From contig CAKPER010000014.1 in the NCBI GenBank assembly GCA_934149245.1, forward strand, positions 1-32,306: a DNA stretch of 32,306 nt, in the 5' to 3' direction. The stretch is from an uncultured Bacilli bacterium (GTDB lineage: Bacteria; Bacillota_I; Bacilli_A; RF39; UBA660). Below are positions 24,422-32,051 of the stretch, piece after piece (within the stretch, counting starts at the first letter, position 1; each line of letters starts with the position of its first letter). The notes under the pieces are model-generated. The model was given only the letters and a program-made list of their open reading frames with translations, did not search any database and was not told where the DNA came from. A program made the translations under genes and the position numbers.

Positions 24422-24678
24422 TTTCTACCTCTTTCTAGCTTCTTTACTAGCGTTTGAACTTGGTTATTTAATTCAGAGGTTTTGTTAACTAAGTTTATAA
24501 GTTTCTCATAATCTACTTTAGATAATGTTATGCAATTGAGTTGATTATCTAAATTTGTTGCTGTTATTACAGAACTTAAATCTAAATTTGTTATTTTGTT
24601 TAGATAAAGATTATATATTCTGCCTGATGTAACATTATTATTTTGTGGTATATAATAAGTTATAATATTTTGAACCAT
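24418..24678 (-). CDS. Small protein with C-terminal coiled coil, unknown
   Basis: An 86-aa protein I do not recognise. The N-terminal part (MVQNIITYYIPQNN...) is beta-like. Residues about 55-80 (YEKLINLVNKTSELNNQVQTL) form a short coiled coil, and the end is basic. The frame is open to 24711, but AGGAGGAAGC lies just before the ATG at 24678, which sets the start. It is followed by the DUF1292 gene with a four-base overlap. Divergent from the lipoprotein gene at 24775. Confidence 0.65.
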   Translation of the reverse strand: MVQNIITYYIPQNNNVTSGRIYNLYLNKITNLDLSSVITATNLDNQLNCITLSKVDYEKLINLVNKTSELNNQVQTLVKKLERGRK

Positions 24679-24774
24679 TGCTTCCTCCTTTATATAAATT
24701 ATTATTAACAAATATTGCTAAATTATTTAAATTTAATAATAAATATGATAAAATTATACTGGAGGATTTAGAAA

Positions 24775-25152
24775 ATGAAGAAGTTTATTATTATTATTTG
24801 TCTTTTTGTTATGTTAATTTGTGGATGTTCTAACTCTAAAAGTGGGAATAATTTTAATAATGATGGAACTATTACTTATTTGTATGCTAAAGAATTAATT
24901 ATAAATAATGGAGCAATTTTACTAGATATTGATTCTAATGATGATTATACAAAAAATCATATTGACGGATCTATTAATCTATATTTTAATGACATAAATA
25001 GTGATAATACTAGCCAAAATATTGCTGATAAAAATTCAATTATTATAATTTATTCTAAAGATGGTAAAAATAACAAAAGTGCAATACAAAAATTAAATGA
25101 TTTAGAATATAATAATGTCTATAATTTGGGGACAACTGATAATTGGAAGTAA
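24775..25152 (+). CDS. Rhodanese-like lipoprotein without the catalytic cysteine
   Basis: A 125-aa exported lipoprotein: signal peptide with lipobox ICGC (lipidated Cys18), then a rhodanese fold with ILLDIDSNDDYTKNHIDGSINL (typical D-R-x-x-x-E-Y...H-I-x-G-A-x-N-I pattern) and the loop IIIYSKDGKNNKSA. Sulfur-transferring rhodaneses have Cys where this loop has Ser94, so it is unlikely to transfer sulfur. A GGAGG site lies nine bases before the ATG, with TATACT at about -10. The glycosyltransferase follows after 23 bases. Confidence 0.8.
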   Translation: MKKFIIIICLFVMLICGCSNSKSGNNFNNDGTITYLYAKELIINNGAILLDIDSNDDYTKNHIDGSINLYFNDINSDNTSQNIADKNSIIIIYSKDGKNNKSAIQKLNDLEYNNVYNLGTTDNWK

Positions 25153-25175
25153 ATGATGGGTTTTGGTGATGTAAA

Positions 25176-26171
25176 ATGTATAAAATTAGTGTTATAATTC
25201 CAATATATAATTCTTCCAAATATTTAAGGACTTGTTTAAATTCTTTAGTTAATCAAACATTAGATAATATTGAAATTATTGCTATTGATGATAATTCTTG
25301 TGATAATTCGTGGAAGATTTTGTTAGAATATGAAGAAAAATATAGAAATATTAAAATTTATCACAACGAAAGAAACTTAGGTCAAGGGCGCTGTAGAAAT
25401 ATTGGAATAAAAATTGCAAATGGGAGATATATTGGTTTTGTAGATAGTGATGATTATATTAATCCCAATATGTACAAAACTATGTATGAAGGTGGGTTGA
25501 AAGAGGGAAATCCTGATATTGTAAATACGGGATTATTATTTGTTCGAGATGATGCATATGCTAATAAAAACCTAAGTTTTATGAATAGAAGGAATAATGG
25601 TCTTGTAATTGAACCTAAAAAAAATCCAGAATCTATTCTAGATATTAGTCCATCTGTTTGTAATAAAATATTTAAGAAAGATTTTATAGAGCAATACAAA
25701 TTTTTGGAAAATTGTTGTTGGGAAGATATTGCTTTTTCTATCGTTACTTTTATGAAAGCAAAAAAAATATTAATTTTTAATAATCCTGACTATTTTTATA
25801 GAAGAGATATTTCTAGAGGTGTGTCATCAATTAATTATAAAGAAAACAATCATATATTAGACATTTTTAAAATTAACGATGAAATTATTAATAGTGCTAA
25901 AAAATATAAAAAAGATACTATTTTTAAAAATCAAATTAAGACATTAGTTTTTGCTAATTGTTTTCAGCGAGTACATGAAATGAATTATTGGAATGTTAGT
26001 AAGAGTAAACTTGAAAATTTGAAATTTCAATTTTTTGATTTAATCTTTAAAAAATATGGAAATTTAGATAATATTGATGCTGAAATTCTTAGTGTCAAGG
26101 CTGATTTTAATGTAATTGATGAATATAAAAAATTTATAAATAAATATTATAAAAGTGTTCAAAAAAGATAA
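25176..26171 (+). CDS. Family 2 glycosyltransferase
   Basis: A 331-aa cytoplasmic GT-A enzyme that transfers a sugar from a nucleotide sugar to a cell-surface polymer or lipid. It opens ISVIIPIYNSSKYLRTCLNSL, has IEIIAIDDNSCDNS (nucleotide binding), NLGQGRCRNIGIKIANG, and the metal motif FVDSDDYI; the acceptor side includes CWEDIAFS. There is no membrane segment. It is the second gene of a two-gene plus-strand unit and is followed by an intrinsic terminator. Donor and acceptor are not predictable. Confidence 0.92.
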   Translation: MYKISVIIPIYNSSKYLRTCLNSLVNQTLDNIEIIAIDDNSCDNSWKILLEYEEKYRNIKIYHNERNLGQGRCRNIGIKIANGRYIGFVDSDDYINPNMYKTMYEGGLKEGNPDIVNTGLLFVRDDAYANKNLSFMNRRNNGLVIEPKKNPESILDISPSVCNKIFKKDFIEQYKFLENCCWEDIAFSIVTFMKAKKILIFNNPDYFYRRDISRGVSSINYKENNHILDIFKINDEIINSAKKYKKDTIFKNQIKTLVFANCFQRVHEMNYWNVSKSKLENLKFQFFDLIFKKYGNLDNIDAEILSVKADFNVIDEYKKFINKYYKSVQKR

Positions 26172-26191
26172 TTTGAACACTTTATTTTATT
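26152..26191 (+). terminator. Intrinsic terminator of the glycosyltransferase gene
   Basis: A 12-bp stem (AAAGTGTTCAAA 26152-26163 with TTTGAACACTTT 26172-26183) followed by a T-rich tail. The gene's stop codon is in the loop. Confidence 0.85.
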
Positions 26192-26227
26192 TAAATGGTA
26201 CTATATCGTACTAGCTTTTTCCCTTTT

Positions 26228-27388
26228 TTATTTTTCAAATGCTGTAAATGATAGCATTAATCCACCTGTTGTGTTTGTTTGGTCGTCAGCATATCCATAC
26301 TCACCAAATGTAAATATAGTTATGAATGGTACATCTCCTGCTGTTTTTTTCAATTGTTCATAAACTTCATTCATACGATCGCCAATGCCTAATCTTCGAC
26401 CTCCACAATGAACTAATAAATATGCTCCTGCATTTGGACATTTTTTCTTTAAATCTTCTAAAGTAGAACTTGCAGCTGCTATTAATTCATCAACTGATGC
26501 TTCCATTCTTATTACAGCTGTTCCCTCTGCTAAGTTTGCTCCAATGTTCATAGACTTATCATCATTACCATTCATTGGATGACGAATTGCTACTAAATCT
26601 CCTAATCTATCTTTAACTCCTAATGGACTAGTGATTGTAGTTACTAAAAGATTGCCTCCGTTTACATCTTCGTCTTTTAAATTTCTCCAATTTTTATATT
26701 TTTCAAGAGCTGGTTCACCATCTATTTCTGCTAAGACTCTGGTATCTTTTAATTTTGTAATTATTCCCATGTCTTTTGTTTCTTTATATGCTCCTGTATA
26801 AACTGTAGCAATGTCTTTCCCAGTATAGAAAAATGCTGCTACTACACCATCATCAAAAATTGTGTCATTGTAAAAAATTGACCATTTTCCTTCTACTGTA
26901 TTATCGGCAGCACTTCCCCCAAAACATGGAACTCTACCAATTATATCTTGGATTCCTTTAATATATTCTTCTTCTTCTTTAGGTGAAGCACTCATAAAGA
27001 AATAGTCTGGTGCATAATCTAATCCAGCTTTTTCTAAAGCTTTTAAAGCTACTTCTCTACCAGTTTCTCTAGCACTTTTTCCTTTTGGCATTCCATAGCA
27101 GGCAACTGTCATATCAGCATCATCTAAAGCTAACATTTCAGCTGTTCCAGTCTCATCAACAAAATATCCATCTGGAACTAAAATACCTGCTGAAGATGTA
27201 CATCCAATGATATCAGTATCTTTTAAAATTGATTTTGCACCTTCCATTAGTTTCTTTTGATCATATCCAACTGAATTGAACAAAAAAGCTATTTTAGGTG
27301 ATATTCCTTCTGAAGCTTTCTTTGCTGTTTCAACACCAGCTTCATAGGCGTCAAGAGTTTTACTATAACCTACCTTTGCTTGTAACAT
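26228..27388 (-). CDS. FIST-domain sensory protein
   Basis: A 386-aa soluble protein made of a FIST N domain (about 25-215) and a FIST C domain (about 220-365). FIST modules are thought to bind small ligands such as amino acids and usually occur with signalling domains; here the protein stands alone. Recognisable segments: FLFNSVGYDQ, IIGCTSSAGILV, GRVPCFGGSAADN, DGVVAAFF, YLLVHCGGRRLGIGDR and ITIFTFGEYG. Codon and amino-acid use (more Gly and Ala) suggest high expression. An AGGAGGG site precedes the ATG, and a good promoter with a palindrome lies upstream. Confidence 0.88.
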   Translation of the reverse strand: MLQAKVGYSKTLDAYEAGVETAKKASEGISPKIAFLFNSVGYDQKKLMEGAKSILKDTDIIGCTSSAGILVPDGYFVDETGTAEMLALDDADMTVACYGMPKGKSARETGREVALKALEKAGLDYAPDYFFMSASPKEEEEYIKGIQDIIGRVPCFGGSAADNTVEGKWSIFYNDTIFDDGVVAAFFYTGKDIATVYTGAYKETKDMGIITKLKDTRVLAEIDGEPALEKYKNWRNLKDEDVNGGNLLVTTITSPLGVKDRLGDLVAIRHPMNGNDDKSMNIGANLAEGTAVIRMEASVDELIAAASSTLEDLKKKCPNAGAYLLVHCGGRRLGIGDRMNEVYEQLKKTAGDVPFITIFTFGEYGYADDQTNTTGGLMLSFTAFEK

Positions 27389-27424
27389 TTTTTTACCCTC
27401 CTTTATAAGTAGTAATGTTATTCA

Positions 27425-27479
27425 ATAATACCTGTGGTATTATAGTTAGATTATAGCATAGAGAAATTTAGATTGTAAA
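27425..27479 (-). promoter_or_regulatory. FIST gene promoter with start-site palindrome
   Basis: The minus strand has TTTACA (27474-27479), an 18-base spacer and TATAAT (27450-27455). A perfect 8-bp dyad ATAATACC-TGT-GGTATTAT (27425-27443) covers the expected transcription start. It could be an operator or a 5' mRNA hairpin. Confidence 0.65.
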
Positions 27480-27597
27480 TAGTTTTAGTGATACTTTACA
27501 TTTAAAAATTTTTGGTTAGTAAAATATATTTTTACTTATTAGCTTGTTTTTTGTTTTAGAATTAAAAAAGCAAAAGAATTAATCTTCTACTTTAGCT

Positions 27598-28086
27598 TTA
27601 ATATCCTTTTATGCCTTCTAATGATTCATCATTATCAATATATTCTTGAACTAATATATGTCTATATTTATTTTTACTGTCTCTTATGTATATATCTTTT
27701 ATACCAGCATTTATTATCATTCTTTTACATAAAGAACATGGGTTAGAATTTTCTACATACTTTCCATCAGCATAATTTTTACCTACTAAAAAGAGTGTTG
27801 AATCTATCATTTTATTTCTTTCAGCACTAATAATGGCATTTTGTTCTGCATGTACACTTCTACATAATTCATATCTTTCGCCACGAGGAATAGATAATTT
27901 TTCTCTTATACACTGTTTTAAATCGCAGCAATTTACTCTACCTCGAGGTGCTCCAACATAACCAGTTGAGATTATTTCATCATTTTTAATGATAATAGCT
28001 CCATAATTTCTTCTGATACATGTTCCTCTTTCTAATGTTGTTTCTGCTAAATCTAAATAATAATTAATTTTATCTTTTCTTTTCAT
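27598..28086 (-). CDS. dCMP deaminase family protein (ComEB-like)
   Basis: A 162-aa zinc deaminase that most likely makes dUMP from dCMP for thymidylate synthesis. It shows RRNYGAIIIKNDEIISTGYVGAPRG, VNCCDLKQC (extra Cys typical of the family), CRSVHAEQNAI (His and Glu of the active site) and NPCSLCKRMIINAGI (zinc Cys pair). Downstream of the lipid kinase by 18 bases in one unit. An imperfect hairpin with a T-run at about 27567-27600 may end the transcript. Between 27480 and 27566 I see nothing else. Confidence 0.88.
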   Translation of the reverse strand: MKRKDKINYYLDLAETTLERGTCIRRNYGAIIIKNDEIISTGYVGAPRGRVNCCDLKQCIREKLSIPRGERYELCRSVHAEQNAIISAERNKMIDSTLFLVGKNYADGKYVENSNPCSLCKRMIINAGIKDIYIRDSKNKYRHILVQEYIDNDESLEGIKGY

Positions 28087-28104
28087 AAAAACTACCTTTC
28101 ATAA

Positions 28105-29028
28105 TTATTTTTCAAATAATTTATTTACATTTTTATTAGGAATTAAAATTTGAATATTTTTTGTTATCTTGATATTATATTTATTATCTTCAGACTTTTC
28201 TAATTTTTCGCCATCTATACACCAAGTTTCATCTTCAGCATTATTTATTTTTAATTTTATATTATTTGTTCTGTAAAAATATACTCCTGGTACATTGGTG
28301 CTATCATATAATGTTAGAAAGTATAAGGTTTTTAAAATGTCTTTTTTACCTTTCAAATTACAAAAAACTACTTCAAATTTATCATCATCTAATTTTACAT
28401 CTTTATAAACATTTTTAATTCCTGCTATATGATTAGCATTTGATATTAATACAAGCGAAAATAATCCACGATATTTTTCACCATTTATTTCGTATGATAT
28501 ATCATACAATTTGGTTTTTTGAAATAAGCTTTTAATTCCACCTTTTACATATGCTAAATGTCCTATTCTTTTTTTTGATTTTCTTGGGGTATCATACGAT
28601 AAGTTAGTAAATTTACCAATTCCAGCTACATAAATAAAAGGGTGATTATTAATTAAGCCTATATCAAATTTTTTTACTGTTCCGTTTAAAGACTTTTTAA
28701 CATTTTCTAAAATGTTTTTACCATATCCTAACATTGCTCCTATATCATTGGTTGTACCTACTGGAATATGTGTCAATAAGAGTTGTTTTTTTCTTTTTAG
28801 ATTTCCTGTCATTACTTCGTTAAAGGTTCCATCGCCACCAAATGACATTACTAAATCTACATTATTTGGAATTTTTTCTATAATTTCTATAGCGTGTTTT
28901 TTATACTTAGTTGCTATTTCTTCTGAATCATAATTATAATTTAATAATATTTTTTTTATTTCTGGAATGTATTTTTTTATTTTCTTTTTACCAGAGTTTG
29001 GATTGTATACTATTATACATTTTTTTAT
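28105..29028 (-). CDS. Diacylglycerol kinase-like lipid kinase, apparent ATA start
   Basis: DgkB/YegS-type lipid kinase, which phosphorylates diacylglycerol or a related lipid so it re-enters phospholipid synthesis. About 307 aa: VYNPNSGKK, the nucleotide loop MSFGGDGTFNEVMTG, IPVGTTNDIG, IYVAGIGKF and the C-terminal DGEK. Start: the frame opens with a GTG at 29037, but this GTG is part of the SD itself (AGGAGTGATC). Eight bases after AGGAG lies ATA (29026-29028), giving the family-typical start (M)KKCIIVYNPNSG. ATA is therefore the better-placed start; GTG is the conventional alternative. The promoter overlaps the rpsR terminator. Confidence 0.9.
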   Translation of the reverse strand: MKKCIIVYNPNSGKKKIKKYIPEIKKILLNYNYDSEEIATKYKKHAIEIIEKIPNNVDLVMSFGGDGTFNEVMTGNLKRKKQLLLTHIPVGTTNDIGAMLGYGKNILENVKKSLNGTVKKFDIGLINNHPFIYVAGIGKFTNLSYDTPRKSKKRIGHLAYVKGGIKSLFQKTKLYDISYEINGEKYRGLFSLVLISNANHIAGIKNVYKDVKLDDDKFEVVFCNLKGKKDILKTLYFLTLYDSTNVPGVYFYRTNNIKLKINNAEDETWCIDGEKLEKSEDNKYNIKITKNIQILIPNKNVNKLFEK

Positions 29029-29060
29029 GACGATCACTCCTAACTTAAGTAATTATCATT

Positions 29061-29089
29061 ATTATAACACATAATAAAATAAGAGCCAA
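29061..29089 (-). promoter_or_regulatory. Promoter of the lipid kinase/dCMP deaminase unit
   Basis: The minus strand has TTGGCT (29084-29089), a 17-base spacer and TATAAT (29061-29066). The -35 lies within the preceding terminator hairpin. Confidence 0.6.
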
Positions 29090-29106
29090 ACATTTCGCTC
29101 TTATTT
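29070..29106 (-). terminator. Intrinsic terminator of rpsF-ssb-rpsR
   Basis: A perfect 10-bp stem (AAATAAGAGC/GCTCTTATTT; 29097-29106 with 29077-29086), 10-base loop, then a T-rich tail on the minus strand. Confidence 0.85.
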
Positions 29107-29111
29107 ATTTA

Positions 29112-29327
29112 CTATTTACAAAATGGAACAAATCCCATAAATCTTGCTAATTTTACTTGTTTTGCAACCTCTCTTTGATGTTTTGCACAAGTACCAGTAT
29201 ATCTTCTTGGTAAAATTTTTCCTGTATCGCTAATATACTTTGAAATAATATTTACATCTTTATAATCTACTGGCTTATTAGCACACATGTGACATATTTT
29301 TTTTCTTTTCTTACGAAATTCTGCCAT
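29112..29327 (-). CDS. rpsR: Ribosomal protein bS18
   Basis: A 71-aa 30S protein that forms a dimer with bS6. VDYKDVNIISKYISDTGKILPRRYTGTCAKHQREV is typical. The extra ICHMC and CAKH give a Cys/Cys/Cys/His set, marking the zinc-binding (C+) form. An AGGAGGTGC site precedes the ATG. Last gene of the rpsF-ssb-rpsR operon, 17 bases after ssb. Confidence 0.97.
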   Translation of the reverse strand: MAEFRKKRKKICHMCANKPVDYKDVNIISKYISDTGKILPRRYTGTCAKHQREVAKQVKLARFMGFVPFCK

Positions 29328-29344
29328 AATGCACCTCCTTTTTA

Positions 29345-29887
29345 TTAGAATGGTAGGTCGTTATCACTTATTTCTACTTGTTCTCCAAATGATGCAAATG
29401 GGTCTTTTTCCATATCCATAGTATTTTCGTTAGTTTCTTTAGTCTCATCTGAAAAATCATATGGCGTTTTTGCATCTGATTGGTTATTATTGTTTCCAAA
29501 ATCATAAGAATCCCTTTCAACAGGTGGTTCTGGCATTTGATTAATAGAATTGTTATTGTTTGCTGCATTTCTTGATTCTAAGAATTGAACATTGCTTGCA
29601 ACAACTTCTGTGACATATACCCGTCTTCCTTCGTTATTTTCATAATTTCTTGTTTGAATTCGTCCTTCTACTGCTATAAGTCTTCCTTTTGTCATGTATT
29701 TACCAATATTTTCTCCTGTTTTATCCCAAGCAACTACATTGATAAAATCTGCTTCTCTTTGACCACTAGCCTGGTTAGTAAATGGTCTATCTATCGCAAC
29801 AGTAAATTGACATACAGCTCTATTTGAACTGGTGTATCTTAATTCTGGATCTCTTGTTAATCTTCCTATTAAAATTGCTTTATTCAT
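29345..29887 (-). CDS. ssb: Single-stranded DNA-binding protein
   Basis: Tetrameric OB-fold protein covering ssDNA in replication, repair and recombination. Of 180 aa, the OB domain is about 1-107 (MNKAILIGRLTRDPELRYT, FTVAIDRPF, DFINVVAWDKTGENIGKYM, GRIQTRNYEN), followed by a flexible Asn/acidic linker and the C-terminal tip DNDLPF that recruits partner proteins. An AGGAGA site precedes the ATG. Central gene of the operon, 12 bases after rpsF. Confidence 0.97.
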   Translation of the reverse strand: MNKAILIGRLTRDPELRYTSSNRAVCQFTVAIDRPFTNQASGQREADFINVVAWDKTGENIGKYMTKGRLIAVEGRIQTRNYENNEGRRVYVTEVVASNVQFLESRNAANNNNSINQMPEPPVERDSYDFGNNNNQSDAKTPYDFSDETKETNENTMDMEKDPFASFGEQVEISDNDLPF

Positions 29888-29899
29888 AATTCATATCTC

Positions 29900-30190
29900 C
29901 TAATCTTCGATATTTAAGATTAAATGTCTTATTACATTTTCATCAATATGTGCTAGACGATCAAACTCATTAATTGCTTTATCATCATTAGTAGTAATAT
30001 TATATAAATAATAATAACCTGATTTCATTTTCTTTATCTCGTACGCAAATTCTTTTTGTCCTAATTCCTTAGATAAAGTAATTGTAGCTTTATTATCAGT
30101 TAAAGCATCCTCTAATGTTTTTACTGTAGATTTTCTTAACTCATCATCTATATCTGATCTTAAAATAAACATAATTTCATACTTTGACAT
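29900..30190 (-). CDS. rpsF: Ribosomal protein bS6
   Basis: A 96-aa 30S protein. It shows KYEIMFILRSDIDDE, LGQKEFAYEIKKMKSGYYYLYN and the end HIDENVIRHLILNI, all typical. An AGGAGGTG site precedes the ATG. First gene of the operon; a structured leader with the CCG motif precedes it, indicating feedback by the bS6:bS18 dimer. Confidence 0.97.
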   Translation of the reverse strand: MSKYEIMFILRSDIDDELRKSTVKTLEDALTDNKATITLSKELGQKEFAYEIKKMKSGYYYLYNITTNDDKAINEFDRLAHIDENVIRHLILNIED

Positions 30191-30260
30191 TTTTACACCT
30201 CCTTTTGGTCTACACGGCCTGTTTTAGCAGGCAAGGAGCTCTCGCTCAGTTGGTATTATA
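30191..30260 (-). promoter_or_regulatory. Promoter and S6:S18-type RNA leader of rpsF
   Basis: TATAAT (30255-30260, minus strand) starts a short leader with two hairpins: GAGC-GA-GAGCTC-type and GCCTG-CTAAAA-CAGGC, followed at once by CCG and GTGTAG. A CCG next to a hairpin is the hallmark of the known rpsF leader bound by bS6:bS18. I could not verify the full consensus. Confidence 0.65.
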
Positions 30261-30275
30261 ACATATATTTTTTTC

Positions 30276-30306
30276 ATTTAAAAGTAATTTTATTACTTTT
30301 TGTAAT
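30276..30306. terminator. Probable terminator of the zinc-ribbon/34-aa unit
   Basis: A perfect 9-bp inverted repeat AAAAGTAAT/ATTACTTTT (30280-30288 with 30292-30300) with a 3-base loop and short T-runs. It separates the zinc-ribbon unit from the rpsF promoter. The rest of 30307-30495 holds only an imperfect inverted repeat at 30395-30424. Confidence 0.5.
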
Positions 30307-30495
30307 TTTCGTAAATTTTCTTGTTGCTATTCACAAACAATAATAAAATTATCTATATATTGTTCTATAACAAAAAGTATATTTAAACAAAAAATAGGGT
30401 TCCATCACTTAGATAGTACCCCTACAAAATGTATTATCATTTTCCAAGCATAGATAATATTACATAATCTTGTGGCAATCAAAATACTTATTCAC

Positions 30496-30600
30496 TTACT
30501 TATCAAATATTATCTTTATAATTAACACTATTATAAATACTGGCCAACAAAAAGCAAGTAAAAAAGCCCAAGCTAATATCTTTAATATTGATTTTATCAT
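30496..30600 (-). CDS. 34-aa hydrophobic small protein
   Basis: A short ORF (MIKSILKILAWAFLLAFCWP..., 34 aa) with a good GGGGTGAAG site before its ATG. It forms a single membrane segment with Lys at both ends and two Trp. It starts 16 bases after the zinc-ribbon gene, so it is probably its operon partner. Such small membrane proteins can be subunits or regulators; type I toxin-like activity cannot be ruled out, though no antisense RNA was seen. Confidence 0.6.
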   Translation of the reverse strand: MIKSILKILAWAFLLAFCWPVFIIVLIIKIIFDK

Positions 30601-30616
30601 ATTTGCTTCACCCCTA

Positions 30617-31912
30617 CTATCTTAACTTAAACGTTTTATTAAGTTTATTATATAGATTGGAAAACATCCAAGACTCAACATTTACCTCTACATCACTTGT
30701 AAAATCATTTATTAAAAAACATTTATTTACTGTAACAGTAATTCCTGGTTTTATTTCTACATCACCATTATCTTCATAATTGCTATTATACCAAGAACAT
30801 TTCATTATTGAACTTTGTAATTCTATTCCTTTTTGAAAAACGCTTACATTAGCGGTGTAATCAAATGCTTTGTTATCATTATTATTATTTTTGTAAAGCA
30901 AACTAACTACTAACACATTTTGATTGTAAGAATTTATTATTTTTGAATCTAATATTTCTATATAGGCTTTACCTATATCACCTTTTCTATCTTGCTCTTC
31001 TTTTATGTTTTTTACATATTCTGTATATTGTGTTTTATTATTGGATAATTCTTCTATTTTTACTTGTGCTTGATCATTAGATAATATAATATGACATTTG
31101 TTTAAAGTTACTGTTTTATTAGTTGTTTTTGTACTTACTTTTCCTACTATTATTACTTTATCGCCTTTATTATATTTTTTTATTTCTGACTTATCTTCAA
31201 AATTAAACACAAAACTATAATATACTGACTCACTATCTCCAATTTTGGCTTTAATAGATTTTGCTGTTTTATCCTCTATTTCAATGCCTGTTAATATAGT
31301 TTTTTCTTTATAATATGTTCCATAATTATGTAGAGTTTCGCTATCAACATCTACTACTTCGATACTGTTATCCTTATAATAATTTCTCCATTTTTCTTCT
31401 AATGATTGGTTGATATCAGCTGTTTCATTATTAGCGTTTCTGTTATCTGTTGATTCTGATGATTCTGAGACTTGATTATTCTCTTTTATATTATTGTTTT
31501 CTTTGATTGAATAATCATTGTTTAATATACTATTAGCTAGTCCAAAAAGCATTATTAATATTACCGGAAAAATTATTTGCATACCTTTAAAATCAAAATT
31601 TCTTTTATCTTTTAATATTTTATAAGTTATTGGCATTAAACTTATTCCTAGTAAAATACCTAAAAATCCAGTTAAATTTGGTAAGTTTACTAAACTTCCT
31701 AGGATAAATAAGCCTCCCACACAATATCTTGTAGCAATAATACTTTTATTATTTTTATCATTGTTTACATTTGAATTGTGCAAATCTGTCAACTTATATT
31801 TTTGATTGCCATTTTCTATATCATTTTTAATTTCTTCTACCTTTTCCCCACAATGTTCGCAAAACTTAATCCCATCTTTCAATTTACTACCACACCTACT
31901 ACAATACTTCAT
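30617..31912 (-). CDS. Zinc-ribbon membrane protein with OB-like and DUF5067-like domains
   Basis: A 431-aa protein. The N-terminus is a zinc ribbon (YCSRCGSKLKDGIKFCEHCGEK), followed by a charged linker and two or three membrane segments (about 58-125). The outer part begins with a Ser/Asn-rich linker and then an OB-like (tRNA_anti-like) domain (about 205-275: GIEIEDKTAKSIKAKI ... GDKVIIVGKVSTKT). The C-terminal domain (about 300-425) resembles DUF5067 (VLVVSLLYKNNNNDNKAF ... IKPGITVTVNKCF). Function unknown; such proteins are common single-copy envelope proteins in Firmicutes. An AGGAGGG site precedes the ATG, and TATAAT lies at 31954-31959. Divergent from the XRE gene. Confidence 0.75.
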   Translation of the reverse strand: MKYCSRCGSKLKDGIKFCEHCGEKVEEIKNDIENGNQKYKLTDLHNSNVNNDKNNKSIIATRYCVGGLFILGSLVNLPNLTGFLGILLGISLMPITYKILKDKRNFDFKGMQIIFPVILIMLFGLANSILNNDYSIKENNNIKENNQVSESSESTDNRNANNETADINQSLEEKWRNYYKDNSIEVVDVDSETLHNYGTYYKEKTILTGIEIEDKTAKSIKAKIGDSESVYYSFVFNFEDKSEIKKYNKGDKVIIVGKVSTKTTNKTVTLNKCHIILSNDQAQVKIEELSNNKTQYTEYVKNIKEEQDRKGDIGKAYIEILDSKIINSYNQNVLVVSLLYKNNNNDNKAFDYTANVSVFQKGIELQSSIMKCSWYNSNYEDNGDVEIKPGITVTVNKCFLINDFTSDVEVNVESWMFSNLYNKLNKTFKLR

Positions 31913-32051
31913 ATTCCCTCCTCATATAATGTAATTTTTATCATTACAAACCCATTATATCATATTTTTTTAAAATTGCGTAAAAAATTACCACTTTAAG
32001 TAAAAGTTATTATTCCGTTTTTCGGAGACAATATAACTAGAGGTGGTAATT

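Noticed and set aside
26190..26225. Terminator of the FIST gene on the minus strand
   Set aside because: The GTAC-containing inverted repeat is short and has no T-run after it; the neighbouring hairpin serves the plus-strand gene.
30496..30600. Type I toxin for the 34-aa protein
   Set aside because: No antisense RNA promoter or terminator was seen opposite it, and it looks like an operon partner of the zinc-ribbon gene.
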